The position numbers and the translations under genes were made by a program. Below are positions 61,981-64,000 of a stretch of 64,000 nt of DNA, piece after piece (position 1 is the first letter of the stretch; each line of letters begins with the position of its first letter). This DNA comes from Salinihabitans flavidus (lineage in GTDB: Bacteria; Pseudomonadota; Alphaproteobacteria; Rhodobacterales; Rhodobacteraceae): assembly GCF_900110425.1 (NCBI RefSeq), contig NZ_FODS01000006.1, positions 121,767 to 185,766 of the forward strand, given 5' to 3'. Below the pieces are notes generated by a model. That model did not search any database, was not told the origin of the DNA, and saw nothing but the letters and a program-made list of their open reading frames with translations.

Positions 61981-63093
61981 TTACTGGTTCTGCGCGATGA
62001 TATAGCCCACCGCCCCCGCGAGGAGCGCGGCGGCCAGCGCTGCGAGCGCGAGTTTCCACACCGACCACGGGCGTTCGCCCTGCACGCGGCCGGTCTGCCC
62101 GTTGATCACGAAGCGATAGGAGGCGCCGCGGTATTTGTAGGCCGCGGTCCAGACCGGCAGCAGGATATGCTTGAAGGTCACGTCGCGCACGGTGGTGTCG
62201 ATGGAATGGATGCGCTGCTCATCGCCGCCGATGTCGAAGCGCACGTCGCGGCGGATCACGCGGTTCATCTTGTCCGTCGCCTCGGCATAGCCGTCTTCGA
62301 GCGGGACTGTATAACCCTCGGCCCGGAACCCGGCGAGGAAATCGGGCCGGTAGGGGGTGAGCGCGGAGAGATCCCAAGGCTCCAGCCCGTCGGTGAAGCG
62401 TTTGGGCAGGGCGCGGCTGGCGAGCACCAGAACGTCGTCGAAAAAGCGGGCGACACGGCCCGAGGCGGGAGACCAGCGGACCTTGCGCACCTGCTGGGTG
62501 ACCTGCTTGCCGTCGCGCATGACGGTGCGGGTCTCGTAATAGGCGACGCCGCGCTGGCCGGTATAGCGCGAGGCGGTGTCGGCGTCGAAGGTCCAGTAGG
62601 GCACGTAGATGCCGTTCATCTTCCGCCCCTTGCGGGCGTAGTCCCGAAGCCCGTTCGGTGCAAACCAGAGCCGGCCGAGCCAGTCGGTCATCGCCTGACG
62701 CGCGGCCCGTTCATCGAGCGCGAAGGGCACGAGGCCGCGCGGCTTGATATGGCGGTGCAGGCCGGTGTCGGTGACGACGGGCGTTGCGCAGAAGGGGCAT
62801 TCGGCGGCGTGGGTGTCGGCGCCAAGCTCCACCTGCCCGCCGCAGTTGGGGCAGGTGGCGACGCGCGTCTCTTCGATCTCCTGCTCGGGCAGGCGGGCGT
62901 CCAGCGCGGCGCGGAAATCCATTTCGCGGATCGCGGGGAGGGCGGCGGCATCATCGCGGGGCATGGCGCGCGTATGTCCGCAATGATCGCAACGCAGCAG
63001 CCCCGCCACCGGATCGAAACGGTAATCGGCGCCGCATTGCGCGCAGGCGAAGCGGTGGGTTTCCACGGGCGGGGGCGGCGGCGTTCGGGTCAT
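61981..63093 (-). CDS. Zinc-ribbon protein with C-terminal membrane helix
   Basis: The 370-residue protein has two Cys4 zinc ribbons: FACAQCGADYRF...LRCDHCGH (about 16-40) and ATCPNCGGQVE...ECPFCATP (about 79-106). A beta-rich central domain has YVPYWTFDADTASRYTGQRG and repeated YYETRTV-type strands. A single helix (LALAALAAALLAGAVGYII) ends the chain. Relatives are often mis-annotated as primosomal helicase. It starts 31 nt after the SPFH-GYF gene; the two probably act together at the membrane. Confidence 0.78.
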   Translation of the reverse strand: MTRTPPPPPVETHRFACAQCGADYRFDPVAGLLRCDHCGHTRAMPRDDAAALPAIREMDFRAALDARLPEQEIEETRVATCPNCGGQVELGADTHAAECPFCATPVVTDTGLHRHIKPRGLVPFALDERAARQAMTDWLGRLWFAPNGLRDYARKGRKMNGIYVPYWTFDADTASRYTGQRGVAYYETRTVMRDGKQVTQQVRKVRWSPASGRVARFFDDVLVLASRALPKRFTDGLEPWDLSALTPYRPDFLAGFRAEGYTVPLEDGYAEATDKMNRVIRRDVRFDIGGDEQRIHSIDTTVRDVTFKHILLPVWTAAYKYRGASYRFVINGQTGRVQGERPWSVWKLALAALAAALLAGAVGYIIAQNQ

Positions 63094-63124
63094 GCGGGGC
63101 GGTCGCGGGTCAGGGACGCGCCGA

Positions 63125-63684
63125 TCATGCGCCGGGCGGGGGCGGCGGGGGCAGGATTGTGAAAAGCTGCGCCAGTTCCGTCACCTCGCCCGCGCGCTTC
63201 CAGCCGTCCTGTCCGGCGGTCCAGACATGGGTGTCGCGGCGCAGATCGCCGGTGCCGGCCATGCGGCCGAGATCGGCGCGCGAGAAGGGGCCTTTCGTCT
63301 CGCCATGCTCGGCGATGTGCCAGACGTGTTCCACCGGCGGGGGCGGCGGTGCGGCGGCCGCTCTCTCGGGGCGCGGACCCCAGGGGCCGGGACTGGCGGC
63401 GCCGGCCTGCTGGCCCATCATCTGCTGTGCCATGCCGATGCCCATCCCCGCGCCGATGGCGGCCCCCATGCCGGAGCCGGGCGTCTGCGCGGCGTTGGTC
63501 ATCGCCTCGGCCGCCGAATACTGCGTGTAGCGACCCAGATCGCCCGCCAACCCCATCGAGGTGCGCTTGTCGAGCGCGGCCTCGACGGCGGGGGGCAGGG
63601 AAATGTTCTCAATGTAAAGCTCCGGCATCTCCAGCCCGTAGTCAGCCAGCGTTCCGGCGATTTCCGTCGCGACCAGCTTGCTTA
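63125..63684 (-). pseudogene. SPFH-GYF domain protein gene, interrupted by an IS element
   Basis: The visible fragment is about 186 residues of a C-terminal half. It includes the SPFH-type stretch GLEMPELYIENISLPPAVEA and LDKRTSMGLAGDLGRYTQYS, a Gly/Ala-rich linker with MMGQQAGAASPGPWGP, and a GYF_2-like domain (HVWHIAEHGETKGPFSRADL). The frame runs into the left end of an IS5-type element at about 63685, so the N-terminal half is separated and must lie past the window. No full-length protein can be made from this part. Confidence 0.8.
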
Positions 63685-64000
63685 GAGCCCGATTTGAAAC
63701 TAATTGAGTGAGTTCAGCAGGTTGTGCTTCTGTTCGGTTGCAAAGCTGAACGGAGATCACGATGGCCTGGACCGAACTCACTCGCCGCCAGCATGCCCGA
63801 GCGGGTGGCAAATACGCAAGCGATTTGACAGACCCCGAATGGGCACTGATCGCGCCTTTCATGCCCGCACCCAAGACCACGGGCAGACCCCGCACGACAA
63901 GCTTGCGCGACGTGTTCGACGCGATCCTCTACATGGCGACGACCGGGTGCCAGTGGCGGATGCTGCCGAATGACTTTCCGCCGGTTTCGACGGTGCGGGG
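63685..64000 (+). mobile_element. IS5-family insertion sequence, left end (runs off the window)
   Basis: Homology of the SPFH gene breaks at a TTA followed by GAGCCCG, which fits an IS5/IS427-group end with a short target duplication. The terminal inverted repeat would start GAGCCCGATTTGAAAC at 63685. The right end and the second target copy lie outside the window, so boundaries are provisional. Confidence 0.75.
63762..64000 (+). CDS. IS5-family transposase, N-terminal part
   Basis: The frame opens at ATG 63762 ([20 protein letters not shown]) and remains open to the edge. It shows [36 protein letters not shown] and [16 protein letters not shown], the well-known N-terminal HTH region of IS5 transposases with DDE catalysis encoded further on. 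It is incomplete because of the window edge, not because of a mutation seen here. GC content is slightly lower than its neighbours. Confidence 0.88.
   Translation, partial: MAWTELTRRQHARAGGKYASDLTDPEWALIAPFMPAPKTTGRPRTTSLRDVFDAILYMATTGCQWRMLPNDFPPVSTVR

Overview
The window is about 64 kb of a GC-rich chromosome from a marine-type alphaproteobacterium, most likely Rhodobacterales (Roseobacter/Rhodobacter group). Support comes from the DUF2155-aat-accC-accB order, a DksA with a degenerate zinc finger, ptsP next to lysC, the DUF2927 lipoprotein in a moxR-vWA gene run, the argS-SPOR-nagZ-scpA-scpB chain, a class A RNase P RNA and a tRNA-Gly(TCC). Almost everything reads as core chromosome. The only mobile DNA seen is an IS5-family element at the right edge.

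Layout. 1-9.5 kb: acetyl-CoA carboxylase subunits (accB, accC), aat, a PAS-LuxR regulator, ptsP, lysC, DUF1178, NUDIX and a zinc alcohol dehydrogenase. 9.5-15.6 kb: a dispersed repeat, glnE, a small unknown, a lipoprotein, an RlmI-type rRNA methyltransferase and a PIN protein, closed by a very strong inverted repeat. 15.7-20.7 kb (minus): MoxR ATPase, GNAT, DUF2927 lipoprotein, a 55-residue membrane protein, a vWA protein and an M48 protease. 20.9-23.4 kb: dksA, an FAD monooxygenase and xth. 23.4-26.4 kb: an AT-rich leader with a perfect FNR-type box, then a three-gene cassette of unknown function: a repeat protein with ten TSGL motifs, a 357-residue soluble protein and an EamA/DMT transporter. 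26.4-33.6 kb: erpA-like gene, dgt, argS, SPOR protein, nagZ, scpA, scpB. 33.7-42.5 kb: gph-like phosphatase, DegT aminotransferase, rluB, tadA, metallo-hydrolase, ceramidase-like protein, gatC, gatA, lipoprotein, amidase, rnpB, rpmG. 42.6-48.1 kb: VIT transporter, BI-1 protein, DUF1127, LysR, quinone oxidoreductase, XRE regulator, histidinol-phosphatase-like gene. 48.1-53.2 kb (minus): a seven-gene chemotaxis operon without receptor or CheB. 53.3-64 kb: tRNA-Gly, ABC exporter, acyl-CoA synthetase, glpK, a second copy of the dispersed repeat, dtd, a PfkB kinase, hsp20, nitroreductase, a zinc-ribbon membrane protein and an SPFH-GYF gene broken by the IS.

The most interesting region is 23.6-26.4 kb. 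Ten invariant TSGL tetrapeptides lie in a 49-residue higher-order repeat. Their codons differ by synonymous changes, so selection appears to hold the peptide rather than the DNA. An oxygen-responsive FNR/FnrL-type site upstream and a co-transcribed transporter suggest a low-oxygen-induced peptide or scaffold system. The second novelty is a roughly 262-bp intergenic repeat present twice, about 49.5 kb apart, with a conserved central hairpin; one copy supplies the last codons of glpK.
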